A stretch of DNA of 64,000 bases from Anaerocolumna sp. MB42-C2 (GTDB lineage Bacteria > Bacillota > Clostridia > Lachnospirales > Lachnospiraceae), in NCBI RefSeq assembly GCF_030913705.1, contig NZ_CP133190.1:4041001-4105000 (forward strand). The letters are read 5' to 3'. The translations under genes and the position numbers were made by a program. The notes under the pieces were generated by a model. It was not told where the DNA came from. It searched no databases and was given only the letters and a program-made list of their open reading frames with translations. Below are positions 7,783-17,345 of the stretch, in pieces. Each line of letters starts with the position of its first letter. Position 1 is the first letter of the stretch.

Positions 7783-8220
7783 ATGAATATTAAAATCGGT
7801 AATTCTTATTATACGATTCCTACCATGTCCATAAAGGAATCTTTCCGGCCGGGTGAGAGGGATGTGTTTACGGACCCGGATGGGAATGAAATGATAATGA
7901 TAAGAGGTTTATGTTATCCGGTAATAAGACTGCATAAATTATTCTCAGTAAGAACCCAGATAGAGGATATCTGCAGTGGAATTATAATTATGCTGGAACA
8001 TGATGGAGAGGTTTTTTGTTTATTTGCTGATGGCTTAATCGGTCAGCAGCAGATTGTTGTTAAATCTCTTCCGGACTATATCCGGAAGTTAAAGAAAACA
8101 CAGGCTCTGGCTGGATGTACATTATTAGGTGACGGCAGTATCAGTCTGATTCTGGATGTAGGGGGGATTATCAAATCGGCGGCAAGTCATAAAAAATTAA
8201 CCACCTTTGGAAAGGAGTAA
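7783..8220 (+). CDS. cheA: CheA C-terminal (CheW-like) domain, separated by the frameshift
   Basis: This frame carries the CheA P5 regulatory domain, which couples the kinase to CheW and receptors: LAIIDGMNIKIGNSYYTIPTM, then PVIRLHKLF, then LFADGLIGQQQIVVKSL. The first ATG of the frame is 7783, but coding similarity begins at about 7702, so the ATG is internal to the original gene and has no Shine-Dalgarno. It is best read as the 3' part of one cheA gene spanning 6108-8220. The cheW gene begins three bases after this stop, so the operon order is undisturbed. Whether the shift is a real mutation, a programmed slip or an assembly error cannot be decided here. Confidence 0.8.
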   Translation: MNIKIGNSYYTIPTMSIKESFRPGERDVFTDPDGNEMIMIRGLCYPVIRLHKLFSVRTQIEDICSGIIIMLEHDGEVFCLFADGLIGQQQIVVKSLPDYIRKLKKTQALAGCTLLGDGSISLILDVGGIIKSAASHKKLTTFGKE

Positions 8221-8222
8221 AA

Positions 8223-8711
8223 ATGGAAGAAATCGAAATTGATTGGGAAGAAGATACCCAGAAAGGAAAATATCTTACCTTTTTTGTGGATCAGGAAATG
8301 TATGGCATTGAGATTCAATATGTGAAGGAAATTATAGGGCTGCAGACAATAACCCAAATCCCGGAGCTCCCCGAATATATGATGGGAATAATTAATCTGA
8401 GAGGGAAAATTATACCTGTGATGGACATAAGACTCCGCTTTAAAAAAGAACCAAGAGAATATAATGACCGTACCTGTGTAATTGTTGTGGATATTGATAA
8501 TATGTCCATCGGCTTAATTATTGACAGTGTATCCGAAGTGCTTACTATTCCGGAGCAAAATATCGAGAAACCACCAATAATCGGGAGAGGGTTCCAAAAC
8601 AGGTATATTAAAGGAATTGGGAAAGTAGATAACAGTGTTAAATTATTACTTGATTGTCATAAGTTATTTACGGAAAATGAGTTGAATGATTTAAATGAAT
8701 TATACGAATAA
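8223..8711 (+). CDS. cheW: Chemotaxis adaptor protein CheW
   Basis: CheW bridges CheA and methyl-accepting receptors at the membrane array. The 162 residues form one CheW domain: YLTFFVDQEMYGIEIQYVKE, MMGIINLRGKIIPVMDIRLR, then IGLIIDSVSEVLTIP. An acidic lead of about 15 residues precedes it. Length is normal. It follows cheA by two bases and precedes the receptor gene by 36, so the three form one unit. No cheY, cheB, cheR or flagellar genes are in the window, so this may be an accessory signalling cluster. Confidence 0.93.
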   Translation: MEEIEIDWEEDTQKGKYLTFFVDQEMYGIEIQYVKEIIGLQTITQIPELPEYMMGIINLRGKIIPVMDIRLRFKKEPREYNDRTCVIVVDIDNMSIGLIIDSVSEVLTIPEQNIEKPPIIGRGFQNRYIKGIGKVDNSVKLLLDCHKLFTENELNDLNELYE

Positions 8712-8747
8712 ACGATTTTTATCTTATTAACTTAAGGAGGCAGCAAT

Positions 8748-10583
8748 ATGAAATGGTATAATAATATGAAGATATCTTCAAAATTAATTACGGGGTTTGT
8801 TTTAGTTGCTATTATTGCAGGAATTATAGGTGTTATTGGAATTGTAAATATCAGAAACATGGATAAACTGGATACAGAGTTATATGAGAGACATACGGTA
8901 ACTTTACCTGAATTATCGAATATTACCAATGCCTATTTAAAACAGAGAACATCGGTTCGAAACCTTTATATCGTTAAAGATTTAGATGCAAGACAATCCT
9001 ATATTGACGATATCAATGTACAGCAGCAAAAGTTAACCGATGCCATGGAAATTTTTAAGAAAACGATTCAGGATGCTTCCATTCAGGAAAATTTCGATAT
9101 ATTAAGTAAAGCCTTAGCTGATTACAAAGAGCGATCGGAAGGAATAATCAGCCAGATACAGTCTAACAATATGGATAAAGCGTATGAACTCTTAATGGAT
9201 GCGCAGGGAAAACAAATATCGGATACAATTCAGCAGTCTATGGATAAAATGTACGAGTTAAAATTGGAATTGGCCAAACAAAATTCCGACAAAAATTCGG
9301 GGGCAGCCCAAACCTCCACCGTGATGATGATAACCATAGCTGTAGTCGGAGTTCTATTTGCTGTCTTCCTGGGATTATTCATATCAAGCTTAATCAGCAA
9401 ACCAATTAGAAAGATGGTTGAAGTGGCCAATAAACTAGCCCTTGGCGATGTTGAAGTCAATATCGATATCAATACCAAAGATGAAATTGGAACTTTGGCT
9501 AAAGCCTTTACCGGAATGATCGAAAACATAAGAGAACAGGCTGTTACAGCAGAAAAAATTGCTGCGGGTGATCTTACCACAGATGTAAAGATTCGTTCGG
9601 AAAATGATCTTTTAGGACAAAAATTACATGAAATGGTGGAAAATAATAATCAGGTTCTTGCGGGTATTGCATCTGCTTCAGAGCAAGTTGCGGTAAGTTC
9701 CAAACAAATGTCAGATTCCAGTATCGCATTGTCTCAGGGAGCTACGGAACAGGCCAGCTCGATTGAAGAATTAACAGCATCCTTAGAAGAAATCTCATCC
9801 CAGACAAGATTAAATGCTGAGAACGCAACCCAGGCCAATGAACTGGCAGTAGATGCGAAAACAAATGCAATACAGGGCAATGATCAGATGAAAGATATGT
9901 TAAATGCAATGGAAGATATTAATGAATCTTCTTCTAATATATCCAAGATAATCAAGGTCATTGATGAAATTGCATTTCAAACCAATATATTGGCATTAAA
10001 TGCCGCAGTGGAAGCTGCAAGAGCGGGACAGCACGGCAAAGGTTTCGCAGTGGTTGCGGAAGAAGTCAGAAATCTGGCCGCTCGTTCTGCTAATGCAGCA
10101 AAAGAAACAACGGAGATGATTGAGGGTTCCATTAAGAAAGCTGAGGGAGGAACCAGAATCGCTAAAGATACCGCTCTAGCATTAGCCAAAATTGTGGATG
10201 GAATAGAAAAAGTGGCAGGACTTGTAGGAGATATAGCCATTGCTTCTAATGAACAGGCTTTAGGAATTGAACAGATTAATCAGGGAATCATGCAGGTATC
10301 GGAAGTTGTTCAGACGAATTCAGCTACGTCGGAAGAAAGTGCTGCGGCAGGGGAAGAACTTTCCGGACAGGCCAGCCTTTTAAAAGAAATGGTATCAAAA
10401 TATAAGTTAAAACAAAATACATATAATAGAAGTGATGAATTTAATCCGGAAATAATACAAATGCTAAATAATATGTCTAATACAAAAAAGACTAATCCCG
10501 GTACCGCAGCAGATAAGGTTTTAAATGCGGATACTAATAAGGTAAAGATAAAATTAAGTGGTTCCGATTTTGGCAAATATTAA
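8748..10583 (+). CDS. Methyl-accepting chemotaxis protein with 4HB sensor
   Basis: Membrane receptor of 611 residues. In order: TM1 (about 13-34, [20 protein letters not shown]), a periplasm-side four-helix-bundle ligand domain (about 35-185), TM2 (about 193-216), HAMP (about 217-270, [20 protein letters not shown]) and the cytoplasmic signalling domain. Its hairpin tip ([20 protein letters not shown] near residues 405-425, then [18 protein letters not shown]) is the nearly invariant CheA/CheW contact site. A short disordered tail ends the protein. There is no CheR-tethering pentapeptide. Shine-Dalgarno AAGGAGG. The ligand is unknown. Confidence 0.95.
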   Translation: MKWYNNMKISSKLITGFVLVAIIAGIIGVIGIVNIRNMDKLDTELYERHTVTLPELSNITNAYLKQRTSVRNLYIVKDLDARQSYIDDINVQQQKLTDAMEIFKKTIQDASIQENFDILSKALADYKERSEGIISQIQSNNMDKAYELLMDAQGKQISDTIQQSMDKMYELKLELAKQNSDKNSGAAQTSTVMMITIAVVGVLFAVFLGLFISSLISKPIRKMVEVANKLALGDVEVNIDINTKDEIGTLAKAFTGMIENIREQAVTAEKIAAGDLTTDVKIRSENDLLGQKLHEMVENNNQVLAGIASASEQVAVSSKQMSDSSIALSQGATEQASSIEELTASLEEISSQTRLNAENATQANELAVDAKTNAIQGNDQMKDMLNAMEDINESSSNISKIIKVIDEIAFQTNILALNAAVEAARAGQHGKGFAVVAEEVRNLAARSANAAKETTEMIEGSIKKAEGGTRIAKDTALALAKIVDGIEKVAGLVGDIAIASNEQALGIEQINQGIMQVSEVVQTNSATSEESAAAGEELSGQASLLKEMVSKYKLKQNTYNRSDEFNPEIIQMLNNMSNTKKTNPGTAADKVLNADTNKVKIKLSGSDFGKY

Positions 10584-10633
10584 TAGTAATTTTGCTTCAC
10601 TTGCATATTAAGATAAACTTAAGAATTCTTGCC

Positions 10634-10662
10634 TTGATAATAAAATAACTATGAGCTATTAT
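10634..10662 (+). promoter_or_regulatory. Sigma-A promoter of the LtaS-like gene
   Basis: TTGATA (10634-10639), 17 bases, TATTAT (10657-10662), about 68 bases before the ATG at 10730. Confidence 0.7.
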
Positions 10663-10729
10663 ATATAAGAGTTAGAAATGGGGAGAAAAAACGTTCTTTG
10701 TTTTTTGTTAAAAAGGAGAGAGAATCTAA

Positions 10730-12607
10730 ATGATTATCCATGTGAAGAAAATTATTAAATCACCCTATATGATACTTTTACTTTTTGCTGCTAAGCTTAT
10801 GATATATTATAGTTTGATTGATGTGAGCTTAAAGGATATAACATTTATTTTGTTAAGTGTCATAGCTATGGGCATTATATTCATCTGTTTCAGCAGAAGT
10901 AAATTAAAAAGGAAAAAGGGGCTGTTTTTGATTGTTTACAGCCTTTTAAGCCTGTTAATGTTTGCGGATTCAATGTATTATAATTATTATAATCAGACAG
11001 TTTCCATAAAGCAGTTATGGCAGGCGGCTAATGTAGCCGCGGTTCCTGACAGCTTTGTGGCAACTTTAATACCTGCCAGCTTTTTGCTGTATTTAGATAT
11101 ACCTTTTGTTTATTACTTCTTTAAAAAACATATTAAGGAAGACCAGGGTAAAAATGGATGGAGCTTCAAGAAAGAAATTAAATATATTGTAGCGGGTTTA
11201 TGTGCTGTCTTTGCTTTGTTGGTTATTAATCCGTTGGACAGTGTTGCCATTGACAAAGTAAATAGTGTGGAGTTTTTTACAAATCATGTAAATGATGTTT
11301 ATAATGCTATTACAGAGAATATTGTTACAAATGATGTTTCTGCAGAGGATGTATTGGATGCTGTGGAAGATGTGGCAGTTCAAAATCCGGGTAACCTGCT
11401 GCATGGAATCGGTTTAGGTAAAAATCTGGTTGTTATCCAGGTGGAAGCACTGCAGAATTTTGTAATAAATGCTGAATATAACGGTCAGGTCCTCACGCCG
11501 AATCTAAATGCTTTTATTAAAAAAGATACTGTTTATTTTGACCGTTACTACAGTAATATCGGAAAAGGAAATACGGCAGATGCCGAGTTTTCAAGTTTAA
11601 ACAGCTTATATCCGGTAATTGACAGGGAATGTTATACATTATATCAGGATAATACTTTTAATGGGTTACCCTGGCTTATGAGGGATCTGGGATACCACTC
11701 ATTTGCGATACATGGATATAAAGGTGAATTCTGGAACAGGGAAGCAGCTTATCCGGGTCAGGGATTTGAAGATTTTTATAGTATGGAAGATCTTAATGCC
11801 AGCGATATCATAGGACTTGGTATATCGGATAAATCTATGTTTAAGCAGGCCGTTGATATCTTTAAAGGAGAGAAAGGCCCTTTCTTTAGTTTTATCATAA
11901 CCCTTACCAGCCACCATCCGTTTTTAATAGATCCAAAGGATGCGACTTTAAAACTTAAGGAGGAAGATACGGATACGAAATTCGGTGGTTATTTACAAAC
12001 CATTCACTATATGGATGAAGCTTTCGGACAGTTCATTCAGGAACTAAAAGATGCCGGTCTATATGATAATACGGTAATAGCATTATACGGCGATCATCAT
12101 GGATTGAACGTAGGTATGGATAATAATGCGGAAATAATGAGTAATTATTTAGGCAGAACATACGATTATGATGAGATGTTAAGAGTACCGATGATGATCC
12201 ATGTGCCGAATAGCAATATTACAAAGACCATATCTACTACGGGCGGACAGATAGATTTTCTACCAACCGTAGCGAATATCATGGGTATTGATATAAACCA
12301 ACCTTATGTTCTGGGACAGGATTTGGTTAATGCCAAAGATGGTTTTGTAGCATTTACGGCATATTTATTCGGAGGCTCCTTTGTTCATAATAATGTTATG
12401 TTTGAGATATCAAGAGAGGGCGTATTTGAGGGCAGCCGTGCCTGGGATATTAATACTCATCAGCCTTTAGATGCCACCGCGTATGAGGAAGATTATAACC
12501 GTGCCGTACGATTGAAACAAACTTCAAAAGAAATATTAGATCAAAATCTAATTGCTGATTATGTTCAACGGGATTTACCGGGTACATCAGATCAGCCAAT
12601 TGAATAA
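10730..12607 (+). CDS. LtaS-type phosphoglycerol transferase / sulfatase-fold membrane enzyme
   Basis: This family transfers glycerol phosphate from phosphatidylglycerol to a lipoteichoic-acid chain or to another glycan outside the membrane. The N-terminal 190 residues have four to five membrane segments. The extracellular alkaline-phosphatase-like domain starts near residue 220 (NLVVIQVEALQNFVI). The likely nucleophile is Thr282 in GKGNTADAEFSSLNSLYPV, with metal and substrate motifs FIITLTSHHPF and IALYGDHHGLN. The 625 residues are usual for LtaS. There is no gene neighbour in the pathway. Shine-Dalgarno AAAGGAGAGAG. The acceptor, lipoteichoic acid or other, is not determined. Confidence 0.88.
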   Translation: MIIHVKKIIKSPYMILLLFAAKLMIYYSLIDVSLKDITFILLSVIAMGIIFICFSRSKLKRKKGLFLIVYSLLSLLMFADSMYYNYYNQTVSIKQLWQAANVAAVPDSFVATLIPASFLLYLDIPFVYYFFKKHIKEDQGKNGWSFKKEIKYIVAGLCAVFALLVINPLDSVAIDKVNSVEFFTNHVNDVYNAITENIVTNDVSAEDVLDAVEDVAVQNPGNLLHGIGLGKNLVVIQVEALQNFVINAEYNGQVLTPNLNAFIKKDTVYFDRYYSNIGKGNTADAEFSSLNSLYPVIDRECYTLYQDNTFNGLPWLMRDLGYHSFAIHGYKGEFWNREAAYPGQGFEDFYSMEDLNASDIIGLGISDKSMFKQAVDIFKGEKGPFFSFIITLTSHHPFLIDPKDATLKLKEEDTDTKFGGYLQTIHYMDEAFGQFIQELKDAGLYDNTVIALYGDHHGLNVGMDNNAEIMSNYLGRTYDYDEMLRVPMMIHVPNSNITKTISTTGGQIDFLPTVANIMGIDINQPYVLGQDLVNAKDGFVAFTAYLFGGSFVHNNVMFEISREGVFEGSRAWDINTHQPLDATAYEEDYNRAVRLKQTSKEILDQNLIADYVQRDLPGTSDQPIE

Positions 12608-12618
12608 GAAATTACCAT

Positions 12619-12683
12619 AAGGGACTGCTGCAAACATTCTATACGTAAGTTTATGGAATAAAATCTTGCTGCAGTTCCTTTCT
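12619..12683 (+). terminator. Terminator of the LtaS-like gene
   Basis: AAGGGACTGCTGCAA (12619-12633) pairs imperfectly with TTGCTGCAGTTCCTT (12666-12680), with a short T-rich tail. Confidence 0.65.
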
Positions 12684-12756
12684 ATACATAGAGACTCTGC
12701 AACTATGAAATCCGCAATAAATGTGAACATGCCCCTAAAGGCAACTTAAGTTATAA

Positions 12757-12770
12757 AATTCGTACGAATT
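12757..12770. promoter_or_regulatory. 14-bp perfect palindrome upstream of the patatin gene
   Basis: AATTCGTACGAATT is its own reverse complement and lies 70 bases before the ATG at 12840, just after a TATAAA-like box at 12752-12757. It is a plausible operator for an unknown regulator. Confidence 0.4.
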
Positions 12771-12839
12771 GTATGGAATATGTAGATAACTATATTGTTT
12801 CGCAATCACCTATTATTATATAATTGTGAGGAGAATGGA

Positions 12840-14027
12840 ATGGGGAATACTTTTGACTTGAATAAGGAATATGGAGTTGTCTTAGAAGGCGGCGGTGCCA
12901 AAGGGGCCTATCAGATTGGTGTCTGGAAGGCTTTTTTGGAAAATGGACTTAAGATAAAAGGGGTCTCGGGGGTTTCGGTCGGAGCTTTAAATGGGGCACT
13001 AATCTGCATGGATAATTATGAAGAGGCGGAAAGCTTATGGAAAGGCTTAACATATTCCTCTATTATGAATGTAAACGATGAGCAGATGGATAAACTTATG
13101 AAGCGAAATTTAAAGGATTTAAGTCTGAAGGAACTAACAAAAGATACAACAAGGATTCTGGCGGACGGTGGTATCGATATAAGTCCGCTTCGCAATTTAA
13201 TCGAAAACTGGGTGGATGCGGAAAGAATAAAAGATTCCGATATTGAATTTGTATTTGGAACTTTTCTGGTATCTAAATTAAAAGAAGTAGAGATAACCGC
13301 TAAGGAAGCAGAGAAAAGCAGTTTAAAGGACTATTTAATCGCAAGTGCATCCTTGCCTGCTTTTCGGAATGAGAAGCTTCATGGAATGAAATACCTGGAT
13401 GGAGGTATGTTTAATAATGTACCGGTGGATATGTTAATTAACAGAGGGTATAAGGATATCATTGTTGTACGAATTTATGGAATCGGTTTGGAAAAGCCGG
13501 TAAAAATTCCAAAGGATGTGAATATTATTCAGATAGCCCCGCGAATTAATTTAGGCGGGATTCTGGAGTTCAATCCGGATAAAATTAAACGTAACATTGA
13601 TGTGGGTTATTATGATGGGATGCGGTGTCTTCGTTCTCTGAAGGGGAAGATATATTACATTGATTCGAAATACACGGAGGAGGATAGCATCAATCAGTTT
13701 GTAAATGTAAATGAAGCGGCAAAGATGGCTATGCTGGAATATTACAAAGCAGATTATACCAATCTTTCCGTTAATACAAGGAAGTTTCTGGAGATTGTGT
13801 GCCCGAACCTTGCTGTAACTTTGAAATTAAATAAAGATTGGACCTATCATGAGTTGTATATCAGTTTGTTAGAACTTAGTGCAAAAACTTTAAGAATACC
13901 GAAATACAGAATCTATACGGAAGAAGATCTCATTACAATGATCAGGGATAAATATGAATTGGTAACAAAAAGGGGATATCAGTTTCCTGTGTTCCATATG
14001 TTAATTATTAAAATGATGATTATATAA
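12840..14027 (+). CDS. Patatin-like phospholipase
   Basis: Serine lipid acyl hydrolase with the patatin Ser-Asp dyad. Motifs: oxyanion loop LEGGGAKGAYQIGVW, nucleophile elbow GVSVGALNG (Ser46), and catalytic aspartate in YLDGGMFNN. The patatin domain takes about residues 8-210, and a C-terminal region of about 180 residues of unknown function follows, ending in a hydrophobic stretch (FPVFHMLIIKMMII). The frame is open from 12795, but the ATG at 12840 has the Shine-Dalgarno GTGAGGAG and begins the conserved part, giving 395 residues. It is likely cytoplasmic or membrane-associated and may act on membrane phospholipids. The substrate cannot be inferred. Confidence 0.88.
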   Translation: MGNTFDLNKEYGVVLEGGGAKGAYQIGVWKAFLENGLKIKGVSGVSVGALNGALICMDNYEEAESLWKGLTYSSIMNVNDEQMDKLMKRNLKDLSLKELTKDTTRILADGGIDISPLRNLIENWVDAERIKDSDIEFVFGTFLVSKLKEVEITAKEAEKSSLKDYLIASASLPAFRNEKLHGMKYLDGGMFNNVPVDMLINRGYKDIIVVRIYGIGLEKPVKIPKDVNIIQIAPRINLGGILEFNPDKIKRNIDVGYYDGMRCLRSLKGKIYYIDSKYTEEDSINQFVNVNEAAKMAMLEYYKADYTNLSVNTRKFLEIVCPNLAVTLKLNKDWTYHELYISLLELSAKTLRIPKYRIYTEEDLITMIRDKYELVTKRGYQFPVFHMLIIKMMII

Positions 14028-14048
14028 GAATAAATTGTTTCTTCTATC

Positions 14049-14094
14049 TTGACAAATGAATAAAAATTAAGTATAGTGTATAAATAAACATAAA
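14049..14094 (+). promoter_or_regulatory. argF promoter with two ARG-box-like sites
   Basis: TTGACA (14049-14054), 17 bases, TATAGT (14072-14077). The spacer holds ATGAATAAAAATTAAG (14056-14071), close to the Bacillus ArgR operator half CATGAATAAAAATKCAAK, and a weaker AT-rich copy lies at 14077-14094 over the start of transcription. This is the arrangement expected for arginine repression by ArgR. Confidence 0.6.
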
Positions 14095-14120
14095 TAACAT
14101 CTCGTCGGGGAGGTAGAACC

Positions 14121-15056
14121 ATGAATTTAAAAGGTCGTAGTTTTTTAACATTAAAAGATTTCTCAACGGAAGAAATTGAATATTTAATCGACTTGGCAGC
14201 CGACTTAAAAGCAAAGAAAAAGCAGGGAATTACCGGATCCAGTTTAAAAGGAAAAAATATTGCATTAATATTCGAAAAACCATCTACAAGAACCAGATGT
14301 GCCTTTACCGTAGGGTGTATAGATGAGGGTGGTCATCCGGAGTATTTAGGTAAGGATGATATTCAGTTAGGATATAAAGAAAGTGTTGAGGATACTGCAC
14401 GGGTTCTTGGAAGAATGTTTGATGGTATCGAATTTCGTGGCTTCAAACAGGAGACTGTGGAAAAATTAGCGAAATACAGCGGTGTTCCGGTATGGAACGG
14501 GTTAACGGACAGCTATCATCCGACACAGATCTTAGCTGATTTTCTTACTCTGAAAGAACAATTCGGTCATTTAAAGGGTTTGCATTTCGTTTATACCGGA
14601 GACGGAAGAAATAATATGGCTAACAGCTTAATGATCGGTTCCTCTAAATTAGGGCTTCATTTCACAATATTAGCTCCAAAATCCCTATGGCCGGGGGAGG
14701 AATTGGTTACGCTCTGCAAGGCCTATGCGAAAGACTCACAGGGAACCATTACCATAACGGATGAATTAGAAGCTGTCAAAGGCGCTGATGCAATTTATAC
14801 GGACGTTTGGTGTTCCATGGGAGAAGAAGCATTAGCGGCTGAGCGGATTGCCCTGTTAAAACCTTTCCAGGTAAATCAACAGTTAATGGATAAAACAGGC
14901 AAGGATAACACTATATTTTTACATTGCTTACCGGCGGTTAAAGGGAATGAAGTGACAGAGGATGTTTTTGAGAAACATGCCGACGTGGTTTTTGATGAAG
15001 CAGAGAATCGCATGCATACAATAAAAGCGGTGATGGTAGCTACTTTAGGTAATTAG
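14121..15056 (+). CDS. argF: Ornithine carbamoyltransferase
   Basis: It makes citrulline from ornithine and carbamoyl phosphate in arginine biosynthesis. The carbamoyl phosphate loop STRTR is at residues 55-59, the ornithine-binding Cys269 lies in FLHCLPA, and [14 protein letters not shown] and [12 protein letters not shown] are family signatures. Length 311 is normal for the anabolic enzyme. The gene stands alone between its own ARG-box-like promoter and a terminator. The catabolic form (arcB) is less likely because no arc genes are near. Putrescine carbamoyltransferase is a remote alternative. Confidence 0.93.
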   Translation: MNLKGRSFLTLKDFSTEEIEYLIDLAADLKAKKKQGITGSSLKGKNIALIFEKPSTRTRCAFTVGCIDEGGHPEYLGKDDIQLGYKESVEDTARVLGRMFDGIEFRGFKQETVEKLAKYSGVPVWNGLTDSYHPTQILADFLTLKEQFGHLKGLHFVYTGDGRNNMANSLMIGSSKLGLHFTILAPKSLWPGEELVTLCKAYAKDSQGTITITDELEAVKGADAIYTDVWCSMGEEALAAERIALLKPFQVNQQLMDKTGKDNTIFLHCLPAVKGNEVTEDVFEKHADVVFDEAENRMHTIKAVMVATLGN

Positions 15057-15083
15057 AATTAAAATAAAATAAAGAATCATATT

Positions 15084-15123
15084 GGCTGTTACAGATAAAG
15101 CTTGACTCTGTAACGGCCTTTCT
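15084..15123 (+). terminator. argF terminator
   Basis: GGCTGTTACAG (15084-15094) pairs with CTGTAACGGCC (15108-15118) and is followed by TTTCTCT. Confidence 0.8.
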
Positions 15124-15177
15124 CTATTATTAAGAATAGAGAAAATCAGATATAATACAAGGCAAAGGATAACAAAA

Positions 15178-16065
15178 ATGAGTAAAGAAATAACAAAAGA
15201 AACAACAAAAGCAATAATGAAAGAAATTACAAAAGACCAGTATGAACAGTTGGATTCTTCTTTCATTGAGAAGCAAATGACCACAAAATGTATTGGAAAA
15301 AAGGTAGCATATTATAATGAAGTGGATTCTACGAATGTTATTGCAAAACAACTGGGTAAGAAGCCGGACAATCATGGTACGCTGGTATTGGCTGAACAAC
15401 AGAATGCCGGCAGAGGGCGTCTTGGACGGAATTGGAGTTCCCCTAAGGGTGACGGAATCTGGATGAGTTTAATATTGCAGCCTGATATTCGTATAGAGCA
15501 TGCCTCCATGCTTACCTTGGTAACCGCACTAGCAGTTAATCAGGGTATCAGAAAAGTTACCGGGCTTAACAGTTTTATAAAATGGCCCAACGATATTGTT
15601 ATAAATGGCAAAAAAGTCTGCGGTATTTTAACGGAGATGAGTACCATAAATGAAAAACTGGAATGTATTGTAATAGGAATCGGTATTAATGCTAACAGAG
15701 ATCTCTTTTCAGAGGAATTAAAAATTACAGCTACTTCACTAAAACTGGAAAGTGGTAAGGAAATAGAACGTACCAGTCTGATTGCCGCTATTATGTTATA
15801 TTTCGAAAGTTATTATGGCATATTCGCCAAAGAGGAAAATTTAAAGGGACTTATTCATGATTATAATAAAATGCTTATAAATAGAAACCGACAGGTAAAA
15901 ATTATTGGAAGCAATTCGGAATATATCGGGCTTGCCCTTGGGATTAATGAGACAGGTGCATTATTGGTACAAACCGAGGAAATGATTACGGGAGAGAAAA
16001 AAACGGTAATAAAAACTGTAATGTCCGGAGAAGTATCTGTCAGAGGAGTGTATGGTTATGTGTGA
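15178..16065 (+). CDS. birA: Biotin-[acetyl-CoA-carboxylase] ligase, class I (no HTH)
   Basis: It activates biotin with ATP and attaches it to a lysine of biotin carboxyl carrier domains. Conserved elements: VDSTNVIAKQLG, AEQQNAGRGRLGRNWSSP (biotinyl-AMP loop), and KWPNDIVINGKKVCGILTEM. The C-terminal SH3-like domain occupies about residues 245-295. There is no winged helix at the N-terminus, so it should not act as the bio operon repressor. Residues 1-20 instead form a Lys/Glu/Thr-rich tail made of short near-repeats (KEITKETTK, KEITKDQ), encoded by an AAAGAAATWACAAAAG-type DNA repeat. Shine-Dalgarno AAAGGA. An in-frame ATG at 15217 would remove most of that tail but lacks a ribosome-binding site. 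Confidence 0.93.
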   Translation: MSKEITKETTKAIMKEITKDQYEQLDSSFIEKQMTTKCIGKKVAYYNEVDSTNVIAKQLGKKPDNHGTLVLAEQQNAGRGRLGRNWSSPKGDGIWMSLILQPDIRIEHASMLTLVTALAVNQGIRKVTGLNSFIKWPNDIVINGKKVCGILTEMSTINEKLECIVIGIGINANRDLFSEELKITATSLKLESGKEIERTSLIAAIMLYFESYYGIFAKEENLKGLIHDYNKMLINRNRQVKIIGSNSEYIGLALGINETGALLVQTEEMITGEKKTVIKTVMSGEVSVRGVYGYV

Positions 16066-16160
16066 TTTGGGGACCATCTATCGAACTTTGTCTTGAATTA
16101 TTCAGGTTTTCCATATATGATATAAGTTATTAGTAGGCATTTTAAGGGAGTGTAGATCAA

Positions 16161-16949
16161 ATGAAGAATACAATGTCAAAAGCGGTATGGGGTGTTTTCT
16201 TTGTTCTCCTGGGTGTTGCATTAGCAGGACGAGCAGTAGGTGTATTTAATTTTAATTTATTTTTTCCGGGGTGGTGGACCCTCTTTATCATTATTCCAAG
16301 TGCAATCGGCCTGGTAAATAGTGAGAATCGGGTTTCTTCCGTATTTGGACTGGGAGTTGGTATCCTGTTATTATGTTCTGTTCAGCGTATTATTGATTGG
16401 TACACGTTTCCCAGACTTATGATTGCACTTATTTTCATTTCTATCGGCTGCTCCATCTTATTTCGTAAAGAAAGAAGAGGTCATGATGATTACGGCAGGG
16501 ATAATACCACTTATTACGAAACTGATAACAATCACGATAATGGATACAATACGAATGCTGATTACAATCAAAACAGCAGCAATTATAGCAGTAACAATAA
16601 TCAAGGAACAAATAATAGAGGATATAACCAATATTTTTGCTTATTAAGCGGTCGCAATGTGCAGTTTATCAATGAGGAATTTACCGGTGCAGTGGTAACT
16701 TCCATATTAGGTAATGTTCAGATGGATCTTCGAAATGCATTTATTAATGATGATATTGTGATAGAAACGACCTGTCTCTTGGGTGGCGTGGATATTTACG
16801 TACCGAATAATGTAAAAGTAACGATTCACTGTACCCCTATTTTAGGGGGAGTGGAAAATAAAGTAATAACACCGTATCCTGCGACGGATAATACACATAC
16901 CATTTATATAAAAGGTACTTGTATATTAGGTGGAATTGAAGTCAGGTAA
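16161..16949 (+). CDS. LiaF-like membrane protein with Asn-rich linker
   Basis: The N-terminal 100 residues carry three to four membrane segments (WGVFFVLLGVALAGRAVGVF, then WWTLFIIIPSAIGLV), as in the DUF5668 part of LiaF/cell-wall-active-antibiotic response proteins. The C-terminal domain (about 160-262) has the LiaF repeat of a beta-helix fold, with three LGG turns (CLLGGVDIYVP, PILGGVENKV, CILGGIEVR). Between them, residues 112-155 are a low-complexity Asn/Tyr/Asp linker. No LiaRS two-component genes are adjacent, so a role in envelope-stress sensing is inference. The DUF6145-like gene follows after 26 bases. Confidence 0.8.
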   Translation: MKNTMSKAVWGVFFVLLGVALAGRAVGVFNFNLFFPGWWTLFIIIPSAIGLVNSENRVSSVFGLGVGILLLCSVQRIIDWYTFPRLMIALIFISIGCSILFRKERRGHDDYGRDNTTYYETDNNHDNGYNTNADYNQNSSNYSSNNNQGTNNRGYNQYFCLLSGRNVQFINEEFTGAVVTSILGNVQMDLRNAFINDDIVIETTCLLGGVDIYVPNNVKVTIHCTPILGGVENKVITPYPATDNTHTIYIKGTCILGGIEVR

Positions 16950-16975
16950 CAAGAGTAATTTCTGGAGGGAATTCT

Positions 16976-17308
16976 ATGTATTTAGATAAAGTTGTGCTGT
17001 GTGCCAGCAGTGCATATGAACAAAAATATTTCTTAAATGAAGATTTTAAAGCTTTGCCGGAAAGTATAAAGGAAGAACTGAAAATTATGTGCGTCCTTTA
17101 TACTGAGGATGTGGGTGGAATATTAACCTTGGAATTTGATGAGGATGGTAACTTAATGCTCAATGTAACCAGCGATGAGGGTGATATTATGTTCGATGAG
17201 ATAGGCAGTGTGTTAAAGATAAAAGAATTACAGCGGAATAAAGCGGAATTATTGGAATCACTGGAACTTTTCTACCGTGTCTTTTTATTAGGGGAAGAAT
17301 TGGATTGA
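16976..17308 (+). CDS. Small acidic conserved protein, DUF6145-like
   Basis: A cytoplasmic protein of 110 residues with no membrane segment and no catalytic motif that I can see. Its composition and start (MYLDKVVLCASSAYEQKYFLN would be the lead motif) and its position before coaX match a clostridial family I remember as DUF6145, but that assignment is from memory. Shine-Dalgarno TGGAGGG. It lies between the LiaF-like gene and coaX with gaps of 26 and 37 bases, so it is probably cotranscribed. Confidence 0.7.
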   Translation: MYLDKVVLCASSAYEQKYFLNEDFKALPESIKEELKIMCVLYTEDVGGILTLEFDEDGNLMLNVTSDEGDIMFDEIGSVLKIKELQRNKAELLESLELFYRVFLLGEELD

Positions 17309-17345
17309 TTATATCTGTATCTTTAATATTTGAAAGGAGATTATT

